Shown here: one piece after another, positions 55,322 through 63,031 of the stretch | Layout: every line of letters starts with the position of its first letter | How positions within the stretch are numbered: position 1 is the first letter of the stretch | NCBI RefSeq assembly: GCF_916858655.1 | Contig: NZ_CAKASL010000001.1 | Span: forward strand, 1 to 64,000 | From: Aeromicrobium sp. Leaf350 | GTDB lineage: Bacteria > Actinomycetota > Actinomycetes > Propionibacteriales > Nocardioidaceae | Direction: 5' to 3' | DNA: 64,000 nt | Program-made: the position numbers and the translations under genes | The notes under the pieces: generated by a model | What the model was told of the DNA's origin: nothing | Database searches by the model: none | The model's input: only the letters and a program-made list of their open reading frames with translations

Positions 55322-56623
55322 ATGGAGATCGAGGGTGCGGTTCGGGTGCTGCGGGAGGCCGCGATGGCCTTGCGCACCGCGGGCGAGCACGGCCCCTCGA
55401 CCGACACCGCTCGGGCGCTCATGACGGCCCGTAACGCTCTCGACGCCGCGCTGGCCGACACCCTGGCCAGCATCAGGGTCGCGGCCGGTCACGAGGCCGA
55501 GGGCGCCTCCTCCATCACCGGCTGGGCGCGACGTGAGCTGCGCATCAGTGCCGGTGAGACCTGGCGCCTCATCGCCGCGTCAGAGACCATGGACGCCCTG
55601 CCTGAGGTGCGGGAGGCCGCCCAGCACGGGCAGGTCACCACCGAGCATGTCGCCGCGTTCACCTATGCGCGTCGCCACGTCGGTGAGGCCCAGACCGCCC
55701 AGTCCACGAGGTGGCTGCTCGACGTCGCGCTCACCTGTGAGCCGAAGGAGCTGCGCGACGTCGCCCGCGAGCTGCGCGCCGCGATCCACCCCGACGAGCT
55801 CGAGGAAGCCTGGATCAAGGGCATGGCCAAGCGCGACATCACGGTCAACCCCGTCCCCGACGGCTGGCACGTCAACGGCTTCCTCGACATCGCCACCGGA
55901 GCCAAGCTGAAGGCGATCCTCGAATCCCTGTCGGTGCCGCGTGAGGCCAACGACCAGCGCACCGCCGCCGAGAGGCGCATCGACGGACTCTGCAGGCTCC
56001 TCGACAGCGTCCTGGAGAACGGCCTGCCGTCCGACAAGGGCGTCCGGCCGCAGATGAGCGTCCTGGTCGACGCCGAGACCCTCTCGGCCGCCACGACTCA
56101 CCACCCCGGAGACCCCGCACCAGCCCCGACGGTGGCCACACCGCCGGCCGAGCTGATCGGGTTCGGTCCCATCAGTGGCGGTCTGCTCTCACAGATCAGC
56201 TGCAACGCCGACTTCACCGCCCTGCTGATCGACCGGAACAAGCCACCCAGCGACACCGGGCACGTGCTCGACGTCGGCAGGACCAAACGGCTCGCCACCA
56301 GGAAGCAACGGTTGGCGGTCCTGGCGCGACAACGACATCGATGCGCCAATCCCGGCTGCACCAACACGCACCTGGAGATGCACCACGCCACGTGGTGGTC
56401 CCGCGGCGGCACGACGAATGTCAAGGAGCTCATCGGCTACTGCGTGGGTTGCCACCACTTGGTGCACGCGGGGTTGCTCACCGTCGAGCGCGTCGGCGGC
56501 GAGCTCGTCACCCGCCACCCCGCCACCCACCTCAGCAGCCGCATCCCCCGCACCGAGCTACGACAACAGGCCTGGGAGCAACGCATCACCTGCAGCACCG
56601 AGTCGCTCCCCCGAGCCGGCTAG
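55322..56623 (+). CDS. DUF222 / HNH endonuclease domain protein (13E12-type)
   Basis: 433 residues. N-terminal ~280 residues are the helical DUF222 region, followed by an HNH nuclease motif with zinc-type cysteines: CANPGC, LEMHHATWWSRGGTT, and YCVGCHHLVH. This family is multi-copy in actinobacteria and named from the mycobacterial 13E12 repeat; its role is not established but it associates with mobile regions. It lies next to the tRNA-Val integration region. Its TAG stop overlaps the convergent gene's TAG in a shared CTAG. Confidence 0.88.
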   Translation: MEIEGAVRVLREAAMALRTAGEHGPSTDTARALMTARNALDAALADTLASIRVAAGHEAEGASSITGWARRELRISAGETWRLIAASETMDALPEVREAAQHGQVTTEHVAAFTYARRHVGEAQTAQSTRWLLDVALTCEPKELRDVARELRAAIHPDELEEAWIKGMAKRDITVNPVPDGWHVNGFLDIATGAKLKAILESLSVPREANDQRTAAERRIDGLCRLLDSVLENGLPSDKGVRPQMSVLVDAETLSAATTHHPGDPAPAPTVATPPAELIGFGPISGGLLSQISCNADFTALLIDRNKPPSDTGHVLDVGRTKRLATRKQRLAVLARQRHRCANPGCTNTHLEMHHATWWSRGGTTNVKELIGYCVGCHHLVHAGLLTVERVGGELVTRHPATHLSSRIPRTELRQQAWEQRITCSTESLPRAG

Positions 56624-57468
56624 GCGCCGACGCCCCAGAGGTCCTCGGACTCGGCGCTGCGGCGCGCCCAGATCGCCTGCAGCTGCTGCGTCAGTGGTCC
56701 GGGCGCCACCAGCTCGCGGTCGTTGACCCGCTCGATCGCCTGCACGTCCCGGGTGGTGCCAACGAGCATGACTTCCTCGGCCGCCGACAGGACCTCGATG
56801 GGGTGGTCCTCCTCGGCGATCTCGACCTCGCCCGCAGCCCACTCCAGGAGCAGCGCACGAGTGATGCCGGCCAGCGGTCCGGCCGGGAGCGACGGCGTCA
56901 CGACGCGCCCGTCGAGCACGTAGACGATGTTCGAGCCGGTGCCCTCGCAGACCTGGCCCTGGGTGTTCGGCATGACGGCCTCCGAGGCACCGCGGGCGAG
57001 CGCCGCCTCGACCATCAGCGCGTTCTCGCCGTACGACGTGGTCTTGAGGCCCGCCAAGGCGCCGCGCTCGTTGCGCGGCCACGGCACCGTGGCGATGCGG
57101 CTGACCGCGGGCGGCCGGTCGCAGGGCTCGGTGGCCACCACCACGGTCTGGTCGCCGTCGCCGCGTGGTGATCCCAGCGGTCCGAGGCCGGAGGTGACCG
57201 TGATGCGGATCCGTCCGAACGGCAGGTCGTGCCCCTCGAGCGTCGCGACGACGCCGGCGCGGACCGCGTCGAGGTCCGGCTCGCCGATGCCGAGACCCGT
57301 CGCCGAGCGCGACAACCGCTCGAGGTGGCGCGCGAGGGCGAACGGTCGCCCCTGCTCGACCTTGACCGTCTCGAACACGCCGTCGCCCACCACGAGACCG
57401 TGATCGAGCACGCTCAGCGCGCGTTCTTGCGGAGATTCCAGCACTCGTCCGTCGACCCACACACGCAT
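56620..57468 (-). CDS. Class IV PLP enzyme (aminodeoxychorismate lyase / branched-chain aminotransferase family)
   Basis: 282 residues. Fold type IV features: DHGLVVGDGVFETVKV opening, PLP lysine in LAGLKTTSYGEN, and CEGTGSNIV for the phosphate. The short length and GLVVGDGVFET opening suit PabC-type aminodeoxychorismate lyase (folate) rather than IlvE, but substrate class cannot be settled from sequence. Stops convergently with the HNH gene. Confidence 0.85.
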   Translation of the reverse strand: MRVWVDGRVLESPQERALSVLDHGLVVGDGVFETVKVEQGRPFALARHLERLSRSATGLGIGEPDLDAVRAGVVATLEGHDLPFGRIRITVTSGLGPLGSPRGDGDQTVVVATEPCDRPPAVSRIATVPWPRNERGALAGLKTTSYGENALMVEAALARGASEAVMPNTQGQVCEGTGSNIVYVLDGRVVTPSLPAGPLAGITRALLLEWAAGEVEIAEEDHPIEVLSAAEEVMLVGTTRDVQAIERVNDRELVAPGPLTQQLQAIWARRSAESEDLWGVGA

Positions 57469-57549
57469 GCCGCCAACCTACGCGACCCCGGTTTGGGCGT
57501 GGCGGGATGCATCGGCTAATGTTTCCTCTCGGCCTCGCAAGAGGCCAGT

Positions 57550-57621
57550 GCGGACATAGCTCAGTGGTAGAGCATCACCTTGCCAAGGTGAGGGTCGCGA
57601 GTTCGAATCTCGTTGTCCGCT
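57550..57621 (+). tRNA. tRNA-Gly (anticodon GCC)
   Basis: 72 nt: acceptor GCGGACA / TGTCCGC, discriminator T; D arm GCTC...GAGC; anticodon loop TTGCCAA; T arm with GTTCGAATC. First of three tRNA genes in a row. Confidence 0.96.
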
Positions 57622-57647
57622 CGGAACAGGGTTGCGGCCCATCCATC

Positions 57648-57718
57648 GGTGGGTTGGCCGAGAGGCGAGGCAACGGACTGCAAATCCGTCTACACGGGTT
57701 CAAATCCCGTACCCACCT
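57648..57718 (+). tRNA. tRNA-Cys (anticodon GCA)
   Basis: 71 nt: acceptor GGTGGGT / ACCCACC, discriminator T; anticodon stem around CTGCAAA (GCA); T arm with GTTCAAATC. 26 nt after tRNA-Gly. Confidence 0.95.
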
Positions 57719-57751
57719 CGGGATCACCACACAACTGAAAAACCCCCACAC

Positions 57752-57823
57752 GGGCGATTGGCGCAGCGGTAGCGCGCTTCCCTGACACGGAAGAGGTCAC
57801 TGGTTCAAACCCAGTATCGCCCA
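57752..57823 (+). tRNA. tRNA-Val (anticodon GAC)
   Basis: 72 nt: acceptor GGGCGAT / ATCGCCC, discriminator A; anticodon stem CTTCC/GGAAG with loop CTGACAC (GAC); T arm with GTTCAAACC. 33 nt after tRNA-Cys. It differs from the CAC isoacceptor mainly in the anticodon arm. Confidence 0.96.
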
Positions 57824-57830
57824 CAGCAAG

Positions 57831-57868
57831 ACCCCCGGATTCCTCGCCGATTCCGGGGGTTTTGTCTT
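57831..57868 (+). terminator. Rho-independent terminator of the tRNA cluster
   Basis: Stem ACCCCCGGA / TCCGGGGGT with a 12-nt loop, followed by TTTGTCTT; an outer GCAAGA / TCTTGC pairing extends it. Located 7 nt after tRNA-Val(GAC). Confidence 0.9.
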
Positions 57869-57897
57869 GCTCTGACGGCCTCGGCCAGACTGGTGGC

Positions 57898-58257
57898 GTG
57901 ACCTCACGCTGCCCCTGCACGAGCGGACTCCCCCTGGAGGCCTGCTGCGGGCCCGTCCTGGCCGAGCACGGCGCGGCCACGACCGCCGAGCAGCTCATGC
58001 GGTCTCGCTTCACCGCGTTCGCCGTCGGCGACGCCGCTCACCTGCTGCGTACCTGGCACCCGTCGACGCGCCCCTCGACGCTGGAGCTCGACGACGAGAC
58101 CCGCTGGCTCCGGCTCGACGTCGAGCGAACCGAACCGGCGCTCGTGGAGTTCATCGCCTACTACCGCCGTCCCGAGGGACGCGGTCGCCAGCACGAGGTC
58201 AGCCGGTTCGTCCACGAGGACGAGCGCTGGTTCTACCTCGACGGCGTGAGCGTCTAG
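57898..58257 (+). CDS. YchJ family (UPF0225) protein
   Basis: 119 residues from the GTG at 57898, chosen because the family begins just before the CPC cluster (SRCPCTSG...CCGPVL). Contains RSRFTAFAVGDAAHLLRTWH and a C-terminal FVHEDERWFYLDG, all typical. Function unknown; cysteines suggest zinc binding (SEC-C-like). Its TAG overlaps the convergent YihY stop in CTAG. Confidence 0.88.
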   Translation: MTSRCPCTSGLPLEACCGPVLAEHGAATTAEQLMRSRFTAFAVGDAAHLLRTWHPSTRPSTLELDDETRWLRLDVERTEPALVEFIAYYRRPEGRGRQHEVSRFVHEDERWFYLDGVSV

Positions 58258-59231
58258 CCCGCAGGCTTCTCGACGGGCCGGCCCGGTCCCACGGGTGGTG
58301 AGGGGTCTGCTGAAGTGATCGGCCGCTCGTCCGACGCTTTCGCGGCCGGCACGGACTCGTCGCTCGGCTCTGGGTGCCGCAGCTCGTCGTACGCCGCGTT
58401 GATCGCCGCACCGATCAGCACCGAGATCGACAGGACGTACAACAGCAGCAGCACCGCGATGGGCGCTGCGAGCGGGCCGTAGATCGACGTGCCCCCGCTG
58501 CTGAATCCCAGGAGCCAGCGCACGAGGTACGCCCCGAAGATCCACATCGCGATGGTGAAGAACGCTCCCGGGAGGCCGGAACGCCAGCTCTTCCGGATCG
58601 GCACGGCCAGGTGGTAGAGCGTGCACAGGAAGCCGACGGAGAGGAGCAGGACCGTCGGCCAGTACAGCTGCGTGAGGAAGTTGACGTTGTCGGGCGTCAC
58701 GGCCTGCACGACGTCGGGGCCCGCCAGCAGCAGGGGAACCAGGACGATGCCGAGCACGAGGGCCACGACGTACAGCCCGAAGGAGAGGGCACGGGTCTTC
58801 ACGATGCCGCGGTGTCCGCCGAGGCCGTACATGATCGTGATGGTGTCGATGAAGACGTTGAGCGCTCGCGACCCCGACCACAGGGCGAGGAGGAAGCCGA
58901 TCGACACGACGTCGAACCGGCCACCGCGCAGCACCTCGTCGAGCGTCGGCGTGATGACCGCGTCGACGGTGCTGTCGGTCAGGGCCCGGGAGGCCAGGTC
59001 GATCACGCGGTCCTTCAGCACGTCGACCTGCGCGACCTGGTAGCGCTCGGCGATGAAGCCGATCGCGCCCGCCAGGCCGAACACGAGCGGCGGGAGCGAG
59101 AGGATCGCGAAGAAGGCCGCCTCGGCCGCCAGACCGGTCACCCGGTTGCGGAAGCAGTTGCTGAAGGCGTGGCGCGCGACTCGCGGCACCTGCGTGACGA
59201 AGTCCGGCCAGCCTGATCCGGACGCCGACAT
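58254..59231 (-). CDS. YihY/BrkB-like membrane protein
   Basis: 325 residues, about six transmembrane helices. Family features: AAEAAFFAILSLPPLVFGLAG near the N-terminus, a middle LWSGSRALNVFIDTITIMYG, and YGPLAAPIAVLLLLYVLSISVLIGAAINA before an acidic/proline-rich tail (about 280-325). Long annotated as ribonuclease BN, but that was an error in E. coli; true role unknown. Confidence 0.9.
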   Translation of the reverse strand: MSASGSGWPDFVTQVPRVARHAFSNCFRNRVTGLAAEAAFFAILSLPPLVFGLAGAIGFIAERYQVAQVDVLKDRVIDLASRALTDSTVDAVITPTLDEVLRGGRFDVVSIGFLLALWSGSRALNVFIDTITIMYGLGGHRGIVKTRALSFGLYVVALVLGIVLVPLLLAGPDVVQAVTPDNVNFLTQLYWPTVLLLSVGFLCTLYHLAVPIRKSWRSGLPGAFFTIAMWIFGAYLVRWLLGFSSGGTSIYGPLAAPIAVLLLLYVLSISVLIGAAINAAYDELRHPEPSDESVPAAKASDERPITSADPSPPVGPGRPVEKPAG

Positions 59232-59365
59232 GCGCCTACCGTATCCGCACGACGACCCGTCGGACGCGACCTGAGAACCGTGCCGCGCCGCGCGAGTTCG
59301 GTACGCTCCCCCGAGGCCCGGACCCGGCGACGACCGTCAGGCGGCCCCCCCGACAGGAGCCTGAC

Positions 59366-59992
59366 GTGCGCACACTGGCCTCGGCCGCCCTCCACGGCGC
59401 GGCCGTCACGATCACCGCCCTCGCGGCCCTGCGGGCGACCGATCCCGTGCTCGCGGTCGCCGTGGTCGCGGCAGTGTCCGTGCTGCTGACCTGGTTCGCC
59501 GCGCTGTCGTCCACCGAGGACGCGTCGGGGCTCGATGCGACCGGAACGCTGCCGGGCGTCGCGCTCGCCATCGTCGGGCGCTCGGCCTGGGGCACCCTGC
59601 TGCCCGTGCTCGCGGTCCAGGCCGTGCTCGCGGTCGCGATCGGCGCCGCGGCCAACGCGCTCGACGACCGGCTCGGGCCCACGCTGCTCCTGGCCGAACC
59701 GACCCTCGTGCTCGCGGCCGTGACCGGTGCGCTGGTGGGCATCACGTCGGCGTGGGTCACCCTGTCGATCGACGGTGGCGGGCCGGTGGCGCTGTCAGCG
59801 GTCCCGGCACTCGTGGCCGGAGGCACGGGGCCGCTCGCGCTGCTCGGGGCGTTCAACCCGGCGCTCCTCCTGGGCCTCGCGACCGCCGGGCTGATCCCGT
59901 GGGACGCCACCGCGATCGCGCTCGTCGCAGCGGTCGCCGGAGCGGTGGTCGGCACGTACACGGTCAGCGCGCTGCTGCCCCACGACGAGTGA
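59366..59992 (+). CDS. MIP (aquaporin)-like membrane protein, degenerate
   Basis: 208 residues from a GTG with GGAG upstream. Five or six hydrophobic helices. The C-terminal half carries an NPA box (residues 164-166 in GAFNPALLLG) preceded by LAGVLAL-like helix and followed by a TM6-like helix, matching the second half of aquaporins. At the expected first NPA (about 55-70) it reads GLDATGTLPGVALAI, lacking NPA. It may be a divergent channel; the assignment is by layout and motif only. Confidence 0.5.
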   Translation: MRTLASAALHGAAVTITALAALRATDPVLAVAVVAAVSVLLTWFAALSSTEDASGLDATGTLPGVALAIVGRSAWGTLLPVLAVQAVLAVAIGAAANALDDRLGPTLLLAEPTLVLAAVTGALVGITSAWVTLSIDGGGPVALSAVPALVAGGTGPLALLGAFNPALLLGLATAGLIPWDATAIALVAAVAGAVVGTYTVSALLPHDE

Positions 59993-60116
59993 CCCACGCC
60001 ACATCGGCCTCCGGGGTTTCAGCGAGGAGCTACCTGAGTGTCCATCATGTGGATGCATCGTCCACTGGATGAGACAAAAGTTTGGCGGATGACACGACCG
60101 CCGACAGACTCAGGGC

Positions 60117-60197
60117 ATGCAGTCAGCACACCCGGTCTTTCTCGTGGAGCGCCTCCACGTGGACCTGGGTCGTGCCCGCACCATGGCGTGTCGCTGA
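60117..60197 (+). CDS. Leader peptide, 26 residues, ending Cys-Arg
   Basis: ATG at 60117 to TGA at 60195-60197: 26 residues, including LVERLHVDLGRARTMACR. The RLHVDLxRxxxxxCR pattern matches the short 'putative leader peptides' found before sulfur genes in Streptomyces. Its only Cys codon is next to last, so ribosome stalling under cysteine starvation could act on the downstream anti-SD hairpin. It lies 94 nt upstream of sirA. Confidence 0.7.
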   Translation: MQSAHPVFLVERLHVDLGRARTMACR

Positions 60198-60272
60198 ACA
60201 AGCGCCCCCGTTGACCGATTCGTGATCGTCCGGGCGCGCGGCGACCGCTGCACCCGTGGCCCAGCCGTGCGC

Positions 60273-60286
60273 TCCTCCTGTGAGGA
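60273..60286 (+). promoter_or_regulatory. Anti-Shine-Dalgarno hairpin before sirA
   Basis: TCCTC (60273-60277), loop CTGT, GAGGA (60282-60286). The 3' arm is the sirA ribosome site, so the hairpin could hide it. It sits after the leader peptide, consistent with cysteine-responsive translational attenuation known from mycobacteria. Confidence 0.55.
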
Positions 60287-60291
60287 AATCC

Positions 60292-61971
60292 ATGGCTCAG
60301 ACCGATGCACCAGCTGCCCGCCGTCCCCGCGCCAAGCGCGGTGAGGGCCAGTGGGCTCTGGGGTACCGCGAGCCGCTCAACGCCAACGAGCAGTCCAAGA
60401 AGGACGACAACCCGCTCAACGTCCGCGCCCGGATCGAGAACATCTACGCGCACCGCGGCTTCGAGAGCATCGACCCGAGCGACCTGCGCGGACGGTTCCG
60501 CTGGTGGGGCCTGTACACCCAGCGCAAGGCCGGCATCGACGGCGGCAAGACCGCCACGCTGGAGCCCGAAGAGCTCGATGCCGACCGCTTCATGCTGCGT
60601 GTGCGCATCGACGGCGGTCAGCTGAACCTCGAGCAGCTGCGGACCGTCGCCGAGATCTCGACCGAGTTCGCCCAGGACACCGCCGACCTGACCGACCGCC
60701 AGAACGTGCAGTACCACTGGATCGATGTCCGCGACGTGCCGACGATCTGGGAGCGCCTGGAGTCGGTCGGCCTGTCCACGCAGGAGGCCTGCGGCGACTG
60801 CCCCCGCGTCATCCTCGGCAGCCCCGTCGCCGGGGTCTCGAACGACGAGATCATCGACGCGCGCCCCGCGATCGACGCGATCGAGAGCCGCTACATCGGT
60901 GACCGCGCCTTCTCGAACCTGCCCCGCAAGTTCAAGTCGGCGATCAGCGGCCACCCCGGCCACGACGTCGTGCCGCAGATCAACGACATCGCCTTCATCG
61001 GCGCGATCCACCCCGAGCACGGAGCCGGCTTCGACGTCTGGGTCGGCGGCGGACTGTCGACCAACCCCATGCTCGCGCAGCGCCTCGGCGCCTGGGTCCC
61101 GATCGACGAGGTCCCCGCGGTCTGGGAGGGCATCGTCAGCATCTTCCGCGACTACGGCTACCGCCGCCTCCGGGCCCGCGCCCGCCTGAAGTTCCTCGTC
61201 GCCGACTGGGGCATCGAGAAGTTCCGCGAGGTCCTCGAGACCGAGTACCTCGAGCGCACGCTGATCGACCTCGAGGCACCCGAGGTGCCGACCACCCCCG
61301 TCGACCACGTGGGCGTCCACCCGCAGAACGACGGCAAGTTCTACGTCGGCGTCGCCTCCGCGGTCGGCCGCATCTCCGGGACCCTGCTGTCGCAGGTCGC
61401 CGACATCGTCGAGGCCCACGGCTCGCAGCGGGTCGCCACGACGCCGATGCAGAAGCTCGTCGTCCTGGACGTCGAGGAGGACCAGGTCGAGTCGCTCGTC
61501 GCCGACCTGGCCGCGATCGGCCTGCACGCCCGCCCGTCCGCCTGGCGCCAGAACACGATGGCCTGCACCGGCATCGAGTACTGCAAGCTCGCGATCGTCG
61601 AGACCAAGCAGCGCGGCATCGACCTGGTCGGCGAGCTCGAGCAGCGCGTGCCCGACCTCGACACGCCGATCACGATCAACATCAACGGCTGCCCGAACTC
61701 CTGCGCCCGCATCCAGACCGCCGACATCGGCCTCAAGGGCCAGCTCGTGCTCGACGAGAACGGCGACCAGGTCGAGGGCTTCCAGGTGCACCTCGGCGGT
61801 GCCCTGGGGCTGCAGGCCGGCTTCGGACGCAAGATCCGGGCCCACAAGGTCACGGGTGCCCAGCTGCCCGACTACGTCGAGCGGCTCACGCGCGGCTACC
61901 TCGACCAGCGCAACGACGACGAGTCTTTCGCCCAGTGGGTCGCCCGCGCCGACGAGGAGGTCCTGCGATGA
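60292..61971 (+). CDS. sirA: Ferredoxin-dependent sulfite reductase (SirA type)
   Basis: 559 residues from the ATG at 60292 (GAGGA ribosome site). Two-fold repeat of sulfite/nitrite reductases with siroheme-[4Fe-4S] cysteines CTGIEYC and NGCPNSC; RWWGLYTQRKAG and TDRQNVQYHWI are typical of this subgroup. Reduces sulfite to sulfide with reduced ferredoxin. A nitrite-reducing role is less likely because cbiX and the cysteine leader are sulfur-linked. The stop overlaps the mini-ORF as ATGA. Confidence 0.93.
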   Translation: MAQTDAPAARRPRAKRGEGQWALGYREPLNANEQSKKDDNPLNVRARIENIYAHRGFESIDPSDLRGRFRWWGLYTQRKAGIDGGKTATLEPEELDADRFMLRVRIDGGQLNLEQLRTVAEISTEFAQDTADLTDRQNVQYHWIDVRDVPTIWERLESVGLSTQEACGDCPRVILGSPVAGVSNDEIIDARPAIDAIESRYIGDRAFSNLPRKFKSAISGHPGHDVVPQINDIAFIGAIHPEHGAGFDVWVGGGLSTNPMLAQRLGAWVPIDEVPAVWEGIVSIFRDYGYRRLRARARLKFLVADWGIEKFREVLETEYLERTLIDLEAPEVPTTPVDHVGVHPQNDGKFYVGVASAVGRISGTLLSQVADIVEAHGSQRVATTPMQKLVVLDVEEDQVESLVADLAAIGLHARPSAWRQNTMACTGIEYCKLAIVETKQRGIDLVGELEQRVPDLDTPITININGCPNSCARIQTADIGLKGQLVLDENGDQVEGFQVHLGGALGLQAGFGRKIRAHKVTGAQLPDYVERLTRGYLDQRNDDESFAQWVARADEEVLR

Positions 61972-62032
61972 CTGATCGCGAGATGGACGCTGCGATGACT
62001 GATCGCGAGATGGACGCTGCGATGACTGATCG
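61964..62032 (+). repeat. 2.5 tandem copies of a 27-nt unit after sirA
   Basis: TGCGATGACTGATCGCGAGA plus 7 nt is repeated exactly at 61964-61990 and 61991-62017, then 15 nt of a third copy (to 62032). The unit is nine codons long and starts at the sirA stop context, so it repeats the ATGA coupling signal. Confidence 0.95.
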
Positions 62033-62054
62033 TCAGAAGGGAGCCGAGCGATGA
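61968..62054 (+). CDS. 28-residue repeat-built mini-ORF bridging sirA and the zinc-ribbon gene
   Basis: ATG overlapping the sirA stop (ATGA), then two exact copies of MTDREMDAA and a third partial (MTDRQKGAER), ending in TGA that overlaps the next ATG (ATGA). It may serve only to pass ribosomes from sirA to the next gene, or be the expanded start of a former gene. No function recognised. Confidence 0.5.
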   Translation: MTDREMDAAMTDREMDAAMTDRQKGAER

Positions 62055-62266
62055 GCGCCCGCGCCGTCCCGTTCCACTGCCCCTACTGCGCCGACGAGGA
62101 CCTGCGCCCGCACGGCGAGGCGCACGGAGCCTGGGAGTGTCGCAGCTGCATGCGTGCCTTCAAGCTCTCGTTCATCGGCCAGCTCAACCCCGCCACTCTT
62201 CCCCCCACCACCCACGCCCTGCCCCCCACCGCGGGGGCCGAGCACCACGAAAGGAGGACATCATGA
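62051..62266 (+). CDS. Small zinc-ribbon protein
   Basis: 71 residues. N-terminal zinc ribbon CPYC...CRSC (about residues 10-33), then AFKLSFIGQL and a Pro-rich tail. A protein of this kind sits between sirA and cysH in Streptomyces-like sulfur operons; function unknown. It overlaps both neighbours by 4 nt (ATGA). The cysH gene expected next is missing. Confidence 0.75.
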   Translation: MSARAVPFHCPYCADEDLRPHGEAHGAWECRSCMRAFKLSFIGQLNPATLPPTTHALPPTAGAEHHERRTS

Positions 62267-63027
62267 GCGCACCTGCACTCATTGCCCTGGCACACGGCAG
62301 CCGCGACCCGCGGTCGGCCCGCACCATCACAGCCCTGACGGAGATGGTCGCGTGCCTGCGCCCTGACCTCCGTGTGGCCCCTGCCTTCCTCGACCACTGC
62401 GACCCGAACCTCGACGCGGTCGTCGACCGTCTCGTCGCCGAGGGCCACTCCGAGATCGTCGTCGTGCCGCTGCTCCTCACGGAGGCGTACCACGCCAAGT
62501 ACGACGTGCCGGCCGTCGTGGCCGCTGCCGCGACGCGGCACGAGGGTCTGCGCATCCAGACCACCGACGTGCTCGGCATCGAGGGCGCCCTGTTCCGCGT
62601 GCTCGACACCCGGCTGCGTGAGGCGCTCAAGGAGCGTCGTGTCCGAGAGCTCGACGCGCTCGTGCTCGCCGGAGCCGGGTCGACCGACCCGGTCGCCAAC
62701 GCGGCCATCGCCCGCGCGGCGCGCGCCTGGGGCGCACACCACAAGCTGCCGACGATCGCGGCGTTCGCGTCGAGCGTCCCGCCGGCGGCCGGCGAGGCCG
62801 TGCGGGCGCACCGCGCGGACGGACGTCGTCACATCGCCGTGGGCATGTTGTTCCTCGCACCGGGCCTCCTGCCCGACCGCGTGAGGGAGCTGGCGCTCGA
62901 GGCCGGCGCCGTCGCCGTTGCCGAGCCGCTCGGCGTCGACGAGGAGATCGCCTCGATCATCCTCGCGCGCTACGCGGTCGGCGCGGTCGACCTGGTGCCG
63001 CTCGACGCACTGTTCGCCGGCGTCTGA
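62263..63027 (+). CDS. Sirohydrochlorin chelatase (CbiX family)
   Basis: 254 residues from the ATG at 62263, with AAGGAGG six nucleotides upstream. CbiX fold with metal-binding His10 in LAHGSRD and His in TEAYHAKYD; a second domain repeat (VLAGAGSTDPVAN; VGMLFLAPGLLPDRV). Inserts Fe (siroheme) or Co into sirohydrochlorin; next to sirA the siroheme role is likelier. Converges on ppk2. Confidence 0.9.
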   Translation: MSAPALIALAHGSRDPRSARTITALTEMVACLRPDLRVAPAFLDHCDPNLDAVVDRLVAEGHSEIVVVPLLLTEAYHAKYDVPAVVAAAATRHEGLRIQTTDVLGIEGALFRVLDTRLREALKERRVRELDALVLAGAGSTDPVANAAIARAARAWGAHHKLPTIAAFASSVPPAAGEAVRAHRADGRRHIAVGMLFLAPGLLPDRVRELALEAGAVAVAEPLGVDEEIASIILARYAVGAVDLVPLDALFAGV

Positions 63028-63031
63028 GACG

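Noticed and set aside
61964-62032. CRISPR-like or regulatory repeat array
   Set aside because: Units are contiguous, 27 nt and in coding frame; better explained as tandem duplication in a mini-ORF.
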